Shown: piece after piece, positions 27,073 through 35,444 of the stretch
Numbering within the stretch: the stretch's first letter is position 1
Layout of the letters: every line of letters starts with the position of its first letter
Source of the DNA: a virus
Length of the DNA stretch: 63,440 nt
IMG/VR virus record: IMGVR_UViG_3300017963_000286
Coordinates: 1 to 63,440 of that record
Strand: one strand, 5' to 3'
Notes under the pieces: generated by a model
Seen by the model: the letters and a program-made list of their open reading frames with translations, nothing else
The model's database searches: none
What the model was told of the DNA's origin: nothing
Program-made: the position numbers and the translations under genes

Positions 27073-27785
27073 GCAAGCACCGCCTTTTCACCGGAAAACG
27101 CCTCAAAGCGAGCCAGAATTACGTCGCAATAGTGAGGGGCTAACTCTATGCCAAAGCATTGCCGCCGGGTCTTTTCGCAGGCGATAAGGGTCGAGCCCGA
27201 TCCGAGAAAAAGGTCGACGACGCGCGTGCGGCCTTCGCCCCACCGCTCAAAAAACCATTCCGCTAGCTTCACCGGCTTTTGGGTTGGATGAACGCGCTTG
27301 TCTTTTTCTACGCTGCAGATCCCAGAATGAACCATACGGCAGATAAGCCTCTGGTGCTTTGCGCGTGACCAGCACAGCTCAAACTCCGAAGTTGACATCG
27401 CTTGTACGATCGGACCATCGGCAGCATATCGCTTGTCCCAGACGACCCAGCTGCCATCGTTTTTCTTCGGCAAATGCTCAGCGAAATAATCAGCGCCCCA
27501 GATAAATGTCTCCCCACAACCGAGGTCGAGAATGGCCTTAATAAGGTCAGGAGAAAAGTCATCATGATCGCCAATGACGTGGCCGTGCTTTTTGCCCTTG
27601 TTGCCGAGAGTAGAGTGCGAGCCCCCGAACGACTTTGCTTTCGACCAGTCGGTGTCAAGCTTCATTCCGTATGGCGGGTCGCAATAGACCAAGTCTGGCT
27701 TCTCTCCTCCGAGCAGACGCTCGACGCTCGCGGCGTCCGTCGAATCGCCGCAAAGCAGGCGATGCCTCGATTTCAAGCGCAGCAT
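27069..27785 (-). CDS. DNA methyltransferase 2 of the tandem array (split from its ParB-like partner)
   Basis: 238 aa from the ATG with AAGGAGT upstream. Starts MLRLKSRHRLLCGDST, then catalytic DPPYG near 38 and FLGSGST near 205, beta-type order. A PDLIKAILDLGCGETFIWG stretch forms the central target-recognition part and differs from the other two copies, so the target may differ. The start overlaps the end of the ParB-like gene, leaving the two halves of the ancestral fusion as coupled separate genes. Confidence 0.82.
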   Translation of the reverse strand: MLRLKSRHRLLCGDSTDAASVERLLGGEKPDLVYCDPPYGMKLDTDWSKAKSFGGSHSTLGNKGKKHGHVIGDHDDFSPDLIKAILDLGCGETFIWGADYFAEHLPKKNDGSWVVWDKRYAADGPIVQAMSTSEFELCWSRAKHQRLICRMVHSGICSVEKDKRVHPTQKPVKLAEWFFERWGEGRTRVVDLFLGSGSTLIACEKTRRQCFGIELAPHYCDVILARFEAFSGEKAVLA

Positions 27786-28390
27786 TTGGAGCACTCCTTG
27801 TCAACCTGGGCAGCGTCATAGTCGGTGATGTGACCGCACTTGTCGCACTCCAGGTACGCGCCGAGGAGCCACAGGTCGCCCGGCTTGACCCTAGTCTCGC
27901 CGGCCTCAGGAATCTCATCCGGATCGGTGTTGCCGCCGGCAGGCTCTTTCGTCTGGAGATTGAGAAGGTTCACCTCGGGCAGGCGAAACGTCTCGTTGAG
28001 CTGCAGCGGAGTGAGGTTGAGGTCAGCGACGAACGCCTCGAGCCCCTTCTTCTCGACCACGCCATATTGAGAGGCGAGGGCCAGGACCTTCTCTTTGGCC
28101 TCCGACTCGCTCGCGGCGCCAACCTCGACGGCCGGATAGGCGGACGGGACCTCGACCCCTTCGCGAGCCATCCGGGTGATGACGGCGAGCCGCTGGTGAC
28201 CGTCGAGGAGCTTCTTCTCGCCGCTTGGGGCGACCCAGACGTGGAACGGGGACGAGAAGCCGAGCTTCAGCATCTGCGCGCTGAAGCGCTTGTAGTTCTC
28301 CTCCGACAGGCTCTTAAGCTCGCCCTGGAAGTGGACGAGGTCTGCGAGCGCGACGGTGGTCGAACCAGTGCATTCGATGCGCAAGGTCAT
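27773..28390 (-). CDS. ParB-like nuclease/NTPase-fold protein with C-terminal zinc ribbon
   Basis: 205 aa. Residues 1-170 are closely similar to the N-terminal part of the fused gene next door (both start with IECTG; KLGFSSPFH and LDGHQRL are shared, the latter the ParB/sulfiredoxin-type loop). After PGDLWLLG, where the relative continues into a methyltransferase, this one ends in a zinc-ribbon-like CDKCG ... CSKC. So an insertion or recombination has cut the fusion and added a zinc-binding tail. Confidence 0.7.
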   Translation of the reverse strand: MTLRIECTGSTTVALADLVHFQGELKSLSEENYKRFSAQMLKLGFSSPFHVWVAPSGEKKLLDGHQRLAVITRMAREGVEVPSAYPAVEVGAASESEAKEKVLALASQYGVVEKKGLEAFVADLNLTPLQLNETFRLPEVNLLNLQTKEPAGGNTDPDEIPEAGETRVKPGDLWLLGAYLECDKCGHITDYDAAQVDKECSKCCA

Positions 28391-29643
28391 GCGAGTTTCT
28401 CCGCCTTCTGGCCTGTGAACTGTTCAAAGCGAGCGACGATGACAGAAGCATAGTGGGGGTCGAGCTCGATAAGGCGCGCGCGGCGTCCGAGCTGCTCGGA
28501 GGCGATCATCGTGGTGCCTGATCCGCCGAAAAGGTCGAGGACGATCTCGCCAGGAGCGGTGCTGTTTTGGATGCAATAGGCGACCAGCTCGACCGGCTTC
28601 ATCGTCGGATGCTCGCCGTTGCGCGACGGCTTGTCGAATTCGAGGACGGTGCTTTGCTTGCGGTCGCTGTGCCAAGAATGGGCGCCGCCGGGAAGCCACC
28701 CGTAGGCGATCGGTTCATGCCTCCACTGGTAGTCTTGCCGGCCCATCACGAGGCTCGACTTGACCCAGATCAAACACTGCTTCATCAGAAGGCCGGCATC
28801 TCGCAGACCGCCTCGAAAGTTGTAGCCCTCAGAATCGGCATGAGCGACATAGAAGGCAGCGCCGGGGCGCATGACGCGCGCCATGTTGGTAAAGACGGTA
28901 GTCAGGAAGGCCCTGAAGTCGCCGTCGCTCATCTTGTCGTTCATGACGACCAGGCCGTCGGTTCGACGATTGCGAGCAGCTGCCTCCTCAGGCGTCTCCA
29001 TGCCGAGCGCCACGTTGTAGGGAGGGTCGGTCCAAACGCAGTCGGCCTTCTCGCCGGCCATCAGGCGGTCGACGTCCTCGGGCTTGGTGGAGTCGCCGAC
29101 GAGCAATCGATGGCTCCCCAGCTGCCAAAGCTCGCCAGGCTGGCAGCGCGGCTCAGGCTTCTCGGGCACATCGTCAGGATCAGCGTTGCCAGCTGCAGGC
29201 GGCGTGTCGAGCGCCTTCAGGTCAACGTCTAGCAGGCGGAATTCGCTCTTGATCTCGAGCTTCGAGAGGCCGGCCTCGAGTGCGAAAAGCCTTAGACCCT
29301 CGCCGTCAATCTTGCCGTACTGCGAAGCGAGCGCCAAAACCTTTTGCTTGGCCTGCTGTTCGTCGGCCGCAAAGACCTCCACCGCCGGAAACGCGTCCGG
29401 CATCTCGACGCCTTCCTCCGCCATGCGGGTCAACGTCGTGAGGCGCTGATGACCATCCACCAGCTTCCATGCCTGATCGGGCGCCTGCCAGAGATGGAAG
29501 GGGCTCGAGAAGCCGAGCTTGAGCAGCTGCGCTTTGAACGCCTGGTAGTTCTCTTCGGGCAGAGTTTTCAGTCCGCCTTGAAACCGCACCAGATCGCCGA
29601 GCGTCATCGCCTTCGTGCCTGTGCATTCGATCCTGAGCTTCAC
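28387..29643 (-). CDS. ParB-like domain fused to DNA methyltransferase (complete form)
   Basis: 418 aa. ParB-like part at 1-140 with LVDGHQRL at 61-68, linker rich in Pro/Asp at 145-170, junction PGELWQLGSHRLLVGDST, then a beta-type methyltransferase: DPPYN at 206-210 and FGGSGTT at 372-378. This domain pair is common in phages and prophages and usually acts as an orphan DNA methylase. It is the best preserved of three tandem relatives. Overlaps its neighbours by 4 nt on each side. Confidence 0.85.
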   Translation of the reverse strand: MKLRIECTGTKAMTLGDLVRFQGGLKTLPEENYQAFKAQLLKLGFSSPFHLWQAPDQAWKLVDGHQRLTTLTRMAEEGVEMPDAFPAVEVFAADEQQAKQKVLALASQYGKIDGEGLRLFALEAGLSKLEIKSEFRLLDVDLKALDTPPAAGNADPDDVPEKPEPRCQPGELWQLGSHRLLVGDSTKPEDVDRLMAGEKADCVWTDPPYNVALGMETPEEAAARNRRTDGLVVMNDKMSDGDFRAFLTTVFTNMARVMRPGAAFYVAHADSEGYNFRGGLRDAGLLMKQCLIWVKSSLVMGRQDYQWRHEPIAYGWLPGGAHSWHSDRKQSTVLEFDKPSRNGEHPTMKPVELVAYCIQNSTAPGEIVLDLFGGSGTTMIASEQLGRRARLIELDPHYASVIVARFEQFTGQKAEKLA

Positions 29644-29906
29644 CAGATCACCTCCCCATTACGTACCCAGCCGTGAAACTTGCAGGCGCCGCCCGTCGTG
29701 CAGTTGATCGACGGCTCGACCGTTACGTTTTCAAATCCGCCGCCCTTCAGGCCCGAGGTCAGCCGCCAGTAGGCGCGACTCGGGTAGATCGGCTCGCCCC
29801 AAAACTGAGGCATGATGGCGTGCCCGTCGTCGCACGCGGGGCAGCTGAACATCAGGCCCTCGTCGGTCCAGAGGGGGTCGAGATCCTTGAGCGGTCGACT
29901 ATTCAT
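29640..29906 (-). CDS. Small zinc-ribbon-like phage protein
   Basis: 88 aa from the ATG at 29906, chosen because GGAGG lies 5 nt upstream and directly follows the palindrome; a longer frame would read through the palindrome. It contains CPACDDGH near residue 22 and ends in SINCTTGGACKFHGWVRNG, a C-x-F-H-G-W pattern I recall from small conserved phage proteins (DUF6527-like). Overlaps the ParB/methyltransferase start. Confidence 0.6.
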   Translation of the reverse strand: MNSRPLKDLDPLWTDEGLMFSCPACDDGHAIMPQFWGEPIYPSRAYWRLTSGLKGGGFENVTVEPSINCTTGGACKFHGWVRNGEVIW

Positions 29907-29916
29907 CCAAACCTCC

Positions 29917-29932
29917 GCGAACGCGCGTTCGC
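29917..29932. promoter_or_regulatory. 16-bp palindrome, copy d (perfect)
   Basis: GCGAACGCGCGTTCGC, strictly intergenic: 2 nt after one stop codon and 10 nt before the next ATG, abutting its Shine-Dalgarno. Confidence 0.8.
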
Positions 29933-29934
29933 AA

Positions 29935-30108
29935 TCAGCGGCCTCGTTCATCCATCTCGGCATTCCTGAGGTTTACAGCCGGAACCCATACGGGACTGCA
30001 AGCCTCAAGGAAGACCTGGACCGCTGTCGCCAACACAACAAACGGCAGTAGGAGGCACCAAGCTGGGTAAATCAAGACGAACGCGGCGCTCGACAAAAAC
30101 ACCTTCAT
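29935..30108 (-). CDS. Small membrane protein
   Basis: 57 aa from the ATG at 30108: MKVFLSS, then a long hydrophobic stretch of about 30 residues (FVLIYPAWCLLLPFVVLAT), then a polar acidic tail. One or two membrane passes. The ribosome site is weak. A longer frame adds 14 basic residues. Confidence 0.45.
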   Translation of the reverse strand: MKVFLSSAAFVLIYPAWCLLLPFVVLATAVQVFLEACSPVWVPAVNLRNAEMDERGR

Positions 30109-30267
30109 AGAAGCACCGCGCCGCAAATTTGGCAGCATAAACCAACGCACCTACGTGTCGCAGTCAAAGGTCATCGCTCCGATCGATTGAAATCGTTTGA
30201 TTATTCTACGATCGGAATGCGAGGAGCGCCAGCCTCAGTCAGATGGGCTTGAGGCTCACGATGACAA
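30109..30267. other. Intergenic gap with inverted repeats
   Basis: 159 bp without a supported gene. It holds two short inverted repeats, CCGATCG ... CGATCGG around an AT-rich centre and AGCCTCA ... TGAGGCT, neither followed by a U-tract. A regulatory role is possible but not shown. Confidence 0.3.
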
Positions 30268-30846
30268 TCAACCGCCGAGAGCGGCCTTGACCCGCTCGTA
30301 ATCCGCCCGGGTCGCTTCCGCGTCGCCGGCCTGCCAGAAGAAGAAGGCGCCAATCCCGAGAAGCGGATGCCACTCCGGCAACACGATGTGCGCCCAGTCG
30401 GGCAGCTCGTCCGGCTTCCAACAGCACTTGTGAGCCTCTGGATTGGTCGCCGTCTCGTCGACCATCCAGGGATCGAGCGGCGTGAACAGGATCTGCTTTC
30501 TGGAAAACCCCTGCATGCGCTGAAGCAGAATCCTGCCCTCTGGCTTGTGGACGTGCTCGATCCCGTCAAGGCAGAGCGCGACATCATACTGACGGCGCAG
30601 GACCTCGTGGTCGCCGTGGATCACGTCAGCATGGACGAATTCGAGACCAGCAAACTCTGAGACGTAATTGCCGATGTCGACAAAGGTCGAGCGAGCGAAT
30701 GGCAGACGCCGCGTGAGTCGTGCGACGTGCGAAAAGAGGTCGATCATCGACTGTGACTCGAGACCGGGGCCGACGATGGCCCGCACAATATCCAGAAAGC
30801 GCTCATAGGTGCCGGCGCCGCCCTGACGAATGATCATCGCATCCAT
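30268..30846 (-). CDS. SAM-dependent methyltransferase (class I, type 11-like)
   Basis: 192 aa. A truncated Rossmann pattern: VDIGNYVSEF near 58 in place of motif I, then FVHADVIHGD near 70, and YDVALCLDGIEHVHKPEG near 88-105, typical of small-molecule or sugar methyltransferases. GAGGAG lies before the ATG. It directly follows the glycosyltransferase gene, suggesting that both act on a glycan. Confidence 0.65.
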   Translation of the reverse strand: MDAMIIRQGGAGTYERFLDIVRAIVGPGLESQSMIDLFSHVARLTRRLPFARSTFVDIGNYVSEFAGLEFVHADVIHGDHEVLRRQYDVALCLDGIEHVHKPEGRILLQRMQGFSRKQILFTPLDPWMVDETATNPEAHKCCWKPDELPDWAHIVLPEWHPLLGIGAFFFWQAGDAEATRADYERVKAALGG

Positions 30847-31619
30847 GCCTTTTTCTCCTCTGCTCTAGCTGCGATCCAATCGGCCATACGACGCGGGTGA
30901 TGGACTGGAATGGGCGCGAGCTCGGCGCGGTCGATCAGGCGAAACGGGTCATGATGGCCGGTCGCCTTCATGTCGACGCACCTGGGATCGGCCTGCCCCG
31001 GGCCATGGAACCAAGACTGCATGTCGATGCTCTTGTCGAGCAGAGCTTCGAAACGGCGCACCAGGCCATAGTGGAAGATCTGGACCTCATCGACATGATC
31101 CCACGAGACGGCGTCCATTCGAAGAGATTCGGCATCTCCCATGGCCGGGGCGCCGGTGTGCCCGAGTCGGACAGGCATATCGCTGCACGGCTTCTTCGAG
31201 GAGGTCAGGGACACCATATGGTCGAAGTCGCCGAATAGGTTGAATCTACGAACGGCGAATGTCCGGTGCTTCTGGGACGTCATCAGCCGGCGAACCGCCG
31301 CGAAGCTATCCTCATGCAAGACCTCGTCAGCCTGGAGCATGAAGTGCCAGTCGGTCCTCAAGTAGGATCGGGCCTGATTGGCAAGGACCGCCAGGCGCTC
31401 GTGCTTGGGCGCGCAGTCCCAGCGGGCTCCCTCGATCAGCCGCACCTTGGCGCTCGCTGCGGCGATCTGGCGCAGGGCCTCGAGCGTTCCATCGGTGCTC
31501 TCGGCATCAAGGATTACAACCTCATCACATAGATCGATCAAAGACCCGATTGCCTCGCGAAAACAGTAATCAAACGTGTCGACGTTATGCGTGAAGATGC
31601 TGCCTCCTAACCCCGGCAT
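30834..31619 (-). CDS. Family-2-like glycosyltransferase
   Basis: 261 aa. GT-A pattern: DEVVILDAESTDGT near 32-45, then HFMLQADEVLHEDS near 92-105 where the QAD stands for the metal-binding DxD, and an aromatic-rich C-terminal half. It would move a sugar from a nucleotide donor onto phage DNA, phage protein or host envelope. GGAGG before the ATG; overlaps the next gene by 13 nt. Confidence 0.7.
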   Translation of the reverse strand: MPGLGGSIFTHNVDTFDYCFREAIGSLIDLCDEVVILDAESTDGTLEALRQIAAASAKVRLIEGARWDCAPKHERLAVLANQARSYLRTDWHFMLQADEVLHEDSFAAVRRLMTSQKHRTFAVRRFNLFGDFDHMVSLTSSKKPCSDMPVRLGHTGAPAMGDAESLRMDAVSWDHVDEVQIFHYGLVRRFEALLDKSIDMQSWFHGPGQADPRCVDMKATGHHDPFRLIDRAELAPIPVHHPRRMADWIAARAEEKKAWMR

Positions 31620-31640
31620 CCGGACCTCCTTTTGATTGTG

Positions 31641-32615
31641 TCACGCACGCATAAACTCCATGCCCCACCACACGCCAAACGTGCGGCGCAGGAGGTTGGG
31701 GGTCCATATATCCGTCGATGAGACGCTCGGTCTTCCAGACAACTCTCCCCAAAACCGCCCACTCAAGACATGGCGTGGATGCACGTCTGTATAGCCATCC
31801 CACCAGGGATGGAGGAGCGTCTCGCCATATCGACCACAGACTTTCGCTTCGTGGCAGAACGACGACGAAAGAGAAACGACTCGGTCGACATTGGGATCCG
31901 CGAGCAAGCGATATGGAGTGAACTCGCATCCGTGAATAGATAGCGGAAGACCGATCCCGCGAAGAAGGTCGACGTCCTCTGCGACTGACTCTTTGTCGGC
32001 ATATGGATGAGGCCGATAGATCAGCGCCTTGGCTGACTGCCCGAGGCGCGTTCGGAAGTCAGATAGTCGCGCAAACCGCGCGCCGGAAACCACGGACCTG
32101 TCGCGCCTCGTCTGGCCGACAACGAGCGTGGTGCCGCCTACCGTTGGGAATGCCGGGGTACGGATCGACGCGGCAAGGCACGCTCCCGCTTGCGCCTGGA
32201 TCCATGCCGGATCGGCCGCAGCCCATGCGGGGATCTCTAACAACCCGGACGTTCTGATTCCAAACAAAAGGTCATCGCAGAAACGAATCGGCGAAATTCG
32301 GATATCGACAAGGGGAATGGATCTGCGCCGACAAGTCTCGATGAGTTTTGCGTCCGGCTCGAAAGCGACATAAATGGCATCCTCGCCGTGGCGATCGACC
32401 TGCCAAGCATCGGCGCCAATCCGCTCTGGGAACGACTCGCGAGCAAGCCAGGATCCCTCATCCAAAATGGTCGACTCATCAGACAATAGGACCGGAGTTA
32501 AACCGGCCATTTTGATGTGAGGCTGCACGAGGTGGAATATCACCTCGACGTTGCCGCGCTGTGATAATGGGCGGCGGGTGTCGCCACAAATGACAACCTT
32601 CGTCGACATTTCCAT
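31641..32615 (-). CDS. Capsule-type glycosyltransferase-like protein
   Basis: 324 aa. The C-terminal half has ALIYRPHPYADKES near 215 and VVSLSSSFCHEAKVCGR near 255-271, the RPHP and S-S-x-x-x-E pattern of capsule polysaccharide transferases (KpsS/KpsC-like, GT-B fold). The N-terminus VVICGDTRRPLSQRG also fits. The assignment is by pattern memory. It starts with ATG overlapping the upstream stop as TAATG. Forms a three-gene sugar-related run with the next two genes. Confidence 0.5.
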   Translation of the reverse strand: MEMSTKVVICGDTRRPLSQRGNVEVIFHLVQPHIKMAGLTPVLLSDESTILDEGSWLARESFPERIGADAWQVDRHGEDAIYVAFEPDAKLIETCRRRSIPLVDIRISPIRFCDDLLFGIRTSGLLEIPAWAAADPAWIQAQAGACLAASIRTPAFPTVGGTTLVVGQTRRDRSVVSGARFARLSDFRTRLGQSAKALIYRPHPYADKESVAEDVDLLRGIGLPLSIHGCEFTPYRLLADPNVDRVVSLSSSFCHEAKVCGRYGETLLHPWWDGYTDVHPRHVLSGRFWGELSGRPSVSSTDIWTPNLLRRTFGVWWGMEFMRA

Positions 32616-33004
32616 TAAGCCTTGAGGTCGAGCCGAAAGGCTCCCTTGCCCTTGCCGATCTTTTTCAGCGCAGCAAGAACCTCATCGACCTTCTCGGCTG
32701 AGCCCTGGATCGTCAGGTGCCCGGTCTCGGCGCCGGGGAGCGGGTCCTTGGCATCGTCGGCCGGCCAGCTCTGATCGTCAGAGGGGTAATAGGCGCTCAT
32801 CATGATGAAGTCTTTGCGGTGCGGTGTGTAGATCCAACTCCCCCTCCACCCTTGACGGCTCCCGTCGGCGGGGTCGCCCATCCCATACCTCTGCATGAAG
32901 CCGAGCCAGTCATCAAAGCTCTTTGCCTTGAACTCCGTGAAACCCGCGCTCACGGCGCCGGAGGACTCGATCAGCCCAAGGGCCGCTCTAGTCGCCAATC
33001 TCAT
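32615..33004 (-). CDS. Candidate packaged internal protein E
   Basis: 129 aa. MRLATRAALGLIE before SSGAV repeats the leader of protein A at 6290 almost residue for residue, 26 kb away, with the same L-I-E site. The rest is a small alpha/beta protein with a RYGMGDPADGSRQGWRG loop and a Lys-rich C-terminus. Strong AGGAGGAGA ribosome site. Confidence 0.6.
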   Translation of the reverse strand: MRLATRAALGLIESSGAVSAGFTEFKAKSFDDWLGFMQRYGMGDPADGSRQGWRGSWIYTPHRKDFIMMSAYYPSDDQSWPADDAKDPLPGAETGHLTIQGSAEKVDEVLAALKKIGKGKGAFRLDLKA

Positions 33005-33711
33005 ACCATCTCCTCCTGCTCCTGAAGCGACGCAAAACCGTTAATCGTTCGAGAGTCCCACGCTGTGCGCCAATGCGCACGCGCGTTCGCTATATCCTGA
33101 GGAGTCACCGTCATGACCCCCATCGTCTCGCGCAGAGCGAACGGAATCTCGCTGGCCCCCAAAGCGTCTCGATAAACATCCCAGACTAGCTCTGAACAGT
33201 AGAAGGCCCGCCGCTTATGAACGACCTGTCCAATATTCGCGGTCTTCAACCGATCGATCTGAAAAAGATAGTCATATGGACTGCCAACAGCCGCTAGAGC
33301 GGCCTCGGCAGCGCGCTCCATGTCCCGATCTGCGCAAAACAACGGAGTCATAGCGATCACCCGATCCTTCCCGGAGAAAAAAGTAGCTAGATCCGTGATT
33401 CGAACCAGTGGCGATACCGCCTCCACGACACACGGCAAAACCAAGATGTCGCGGCTTCCAGGCATCACGACCCGACGATGGCCGACATAAACCGCCGCGT
33501 GAGTGTACTCGCCGGATATAAGGAGATTGCTGAACTCGCCATTTTTTCTAGTGAGGAGGGGTTGTCCAGGGATGAGGCGACTAATGGCGTGATGATAATG
33601 AATGCCGGTGACGGCGTGATGCGTCCATGGCGCGTGGATCCTGCCAAGAATTCTCGTCACGGGGATCGCGGCATTCAAAATGGAGAGACGGATGTGCGCG
33701 AGCGTCGTCAT
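33001..33711 (-). CDS. YiiX/NlpC-P60-like papain-fold cysteine peptidase
   Basis: 236 aa. Permuted papain-fold pattern: His in GEYTHAAVYVG near residue 71, and the catalytic Cys in AFYCSELVWDVY near 172. These enzymes cut amide or ester bonds in lipids, proteins or peptidoglycan. The start ATG at 33711 has GAGGAG upstream. The C-terminal 20 codons contain a mismatched palindrome copy. Its place among virion genes suggests a virion component, for entry or envelope processing. Confidence 0.65.
   Translation of the reverse strand: MTTLAHIRLSILNAAIPVTRILGRIHAPWTHHAVTGIHYHHAISRLIPGQPLLTRKNGEFSNLLISGEYTHAAVYVGHRRVVMPGSRDILVLPCVVEAVSPLVRITDLATFFSGKDRVIAMTPLFCADRDMERAAEAALAAVGSPYDYLFQIDRLKTANIGQVVHKRRAFYCSELVWDVYRDALGASEIPFALRETMGVMTVTPQDIANARAHWRTAWDSRTINGFASLQEQEEMV
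33075..33090. promoter_or_regulatory. 16-bp palindrome, copy e (one core mismatch)
   Basis: GCGCACGCGCGTTCGC, inside the last 30 codons of the cysteine peptidase gene, 70 nt before the next start codon. Confidence 0.5.
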
Positions 33712-33720
33712 AGTCACTCC

Positions 33721-34866
33721 TCATGTTCCCGATGGACTAAGTTGTACATAGAACGTCGCAGTCGCGAGCTTCCCATGATTTGCCGTGAGCTCCGAATCCC
33801 CTTCCAAAATAAGCCGGAACACCGTGCCCATCTGACTGTCGATAACAAAAGACTGCAGGTAATTAAACGGCACGACCAACGTCTCTGTTGTTATCTCAGA
33901 GCAAACAGGGATCGTCCCCTTCCCCTCATTCGCTGCATTGATGATATCCGTGAAATTTCGATAGCGAGACCGATGCTGGCCCATAGCCGTCGGTCCATTG
34001 GGCCAAGCACTACCAAAATATGGCTCGGCCCAAGATACGCCGTCATAGGCGGCGACATTCGTGACCTTCGGAGACCCCGTAGTGAACGCGGGATTCGCCC
34101 ATATTTCGAATCGAATGACGTCCGAGAATGCTCCGATGTCGATCGAAAACTGCATTTCTACGTGTTCGACGACGTACTTATAGCCAGCCGGCGGAGTCAA
34201 GATCCACTCGCTGGCGCGCGAAACTTCATTCAGGTGATTGAACGACGCCGTGACCGTGTCGCCGGGGTCGAGGGGGGAGTCGAATGTCACCTTCCCAAGC
34301 AAGTGATCGACAGAAAATCCAGAGGACTGCACAACCCCATTTTTCATGACGATGACGTCAAAGTCGGAATGCTTCGCGAACGATCCGGTCCGAAGCGGAA
34401 TCATGAACTCGTTGTAAAACAGATACGGATGCCGAATGTTTATCCAAGGAGCCAATGCCGAGTATGACTGATGGTCTCCGGAATCGGTGAGTGCTTGATC
34501 TGTAACGCGAACCGATCGCTGATACCATGTCGTCTTGTCAGTCAGAAGAGGCGTGAGTAGTGACATCCCCCGCGTTCCAGGGGCGCCGACCCGCAACGAT
34601 GGCTCCACCATCATCTGACCGCGTGGGTTTTGCGGAAATCTTTGAGGCGAACCTTGAAATCGCAGCCATCCATCAGCCGGGTCCGTGAACGTCGTCGCAC
34701 CGTCATCGAATTGAACCGTTCCGTTTGAGAACCATTCAAACATCTGCGTATCGAGCATTCGATCAGCGGTGTCCGGCGATATGTCGTTGAATCCTGGAGC
34801 GAGGCTGGTTCCACTCGCGATATGCAAGACGTAACCTTCGGTCGTATTTTTTAGTCGTCGAGCCAC
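33721..34866 (-). CDS. Virion structural protein, unassigned
   Basis: 381 aa, beta-rich and almost Cys-free, with repeated aromatic/Asn/Gly turns (YNEFMIPLRTGSFAKHSDF, SVDHLLGKVTFDSPLDPGD). The look is that of a tail, baseplate or head-decoration protein. GTG start with GAGGT. It sits upstream of the cysteine peptidase and downstream of the fibre-like genes, in the same direction. Confidence 0.55.
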   Translation of the reverse strand: MARRLKNTTEGYVLHIASGTSLAPGFNDISPDTADRMLDTQMFEWFSNGTVQFDDGATTFTDPADGWLRFQGSPQRFPQNPRGQMMVEPSLRVGAPGTRGMSLLTPLLTDKTTWYQRSVRVTDQALTDSGDHQSYSALAPWINIRHPYLFYNEFMIPLRTGSFAKHSDFDVIVMKNGVVQSSGFSVDHLLGKVTFDSPLDPGDTVTASFNHLNEVSRASEWILTPPAGYKYVVEHVEMQFSIDIGAFSDVIRFEIWANPAFTTGSPKVTNVAAYDGVSWAEPYFGSAWPNGPTAMGQHRSRYRNFTDIINAANEGKGTIPVCSEITTETLVVPFNYLQSFVIDSQMGTVFRLILEGDSELTANHGKLATATFYVQLSPSGT

Positions 34867-34874
34867 GTATTACC

Positions 34875-35444
34875 TCACCTCGGAACTACAAATATCCCAA
34901 CGACCGCGTTCGCTGCCGCACTGTTCGCCGCGCCCGTCTTATAGTAAACCGAAATTTCCTCATCATGATTCAAATCGATAGACAGAATGGCAGTCGCGCT
35001 ATACGAGCCGACGGGAATGGTTATTTCGGCCCCTGGAATATCTGTAAACGTCGCAACCCCAGTTCGGCGCTGAACTTGAAAAACGACCTCTGTGTTTGTG
35101 ACATTCCCGCTGAGTGAAACTGTGATTTTAGTTATTTTGTTTGTGCCGGGAATCAGTTGGCCTGTATTCGAGCTCACCACCGATCCGACCTGCAGATACG
35201 ATCCCGGATTCAACGAGCCAGCTCGAGTAAAGAAAAACGGCGGCGTGACGCCGGATCCACCGCCGACGCCGTACCCGACCTGGGTCCATTCCGTCGCGCC
35301 CGATCCAGTTTTCTGCCATACTCCGCCGCCGTCCTTCATTGCCAGCGAACCCGTTGGCGCGTCCGCGCCGCCCAACGTCGTAGGGTCGGCGTCGACCTCG
35401 ATGACGATGATCTCGTTAACAGTGATTCGCCCCTTCTCGCTCAC
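34875..35444 (-). CDS. Fibre-like virion protein, short
   Basis: 189 aa. The N-terminal part has PTGSLAMKDGGGVWQKTGS then ATEWTQV, which aligns with SIGSVAMLDD..KMYLKTGS then ADTAWAQF in the fibre-like gene at 35933. A Gly-rich linker follows, then a beta-sandwich-like C-terminus (YYKTGAANSAAANAVVGIFVV). Probably a fibre, spike or decoration subunit. GTG start overlapping the upstream stop. Confidence 0.55.
   Translation of the reverse strand: MSEKGRITVNEIIVIEVDADPTTLGGADAPTGSLAMKDGGGVWQKTGSGATEWTQVGYGVGGGSGVTPPFFFTRAGSLNPGSYLQVGSVVSSNTGQLIPGTNKITKITVSLSGNVTNTEVVFQVQRRTGVATFTDIPGAEITIPVGSYSATAILSIDLNHDEEISVYYKTGAANSAAANAVVGIFVVPR

Noticed and set aside
33390-33410. TTCGAACC near 33397 as a tRNA T arm
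   Set aside because: No acceptor or anticodon stem can be built around it; it is in the cysteine peptidase gene.
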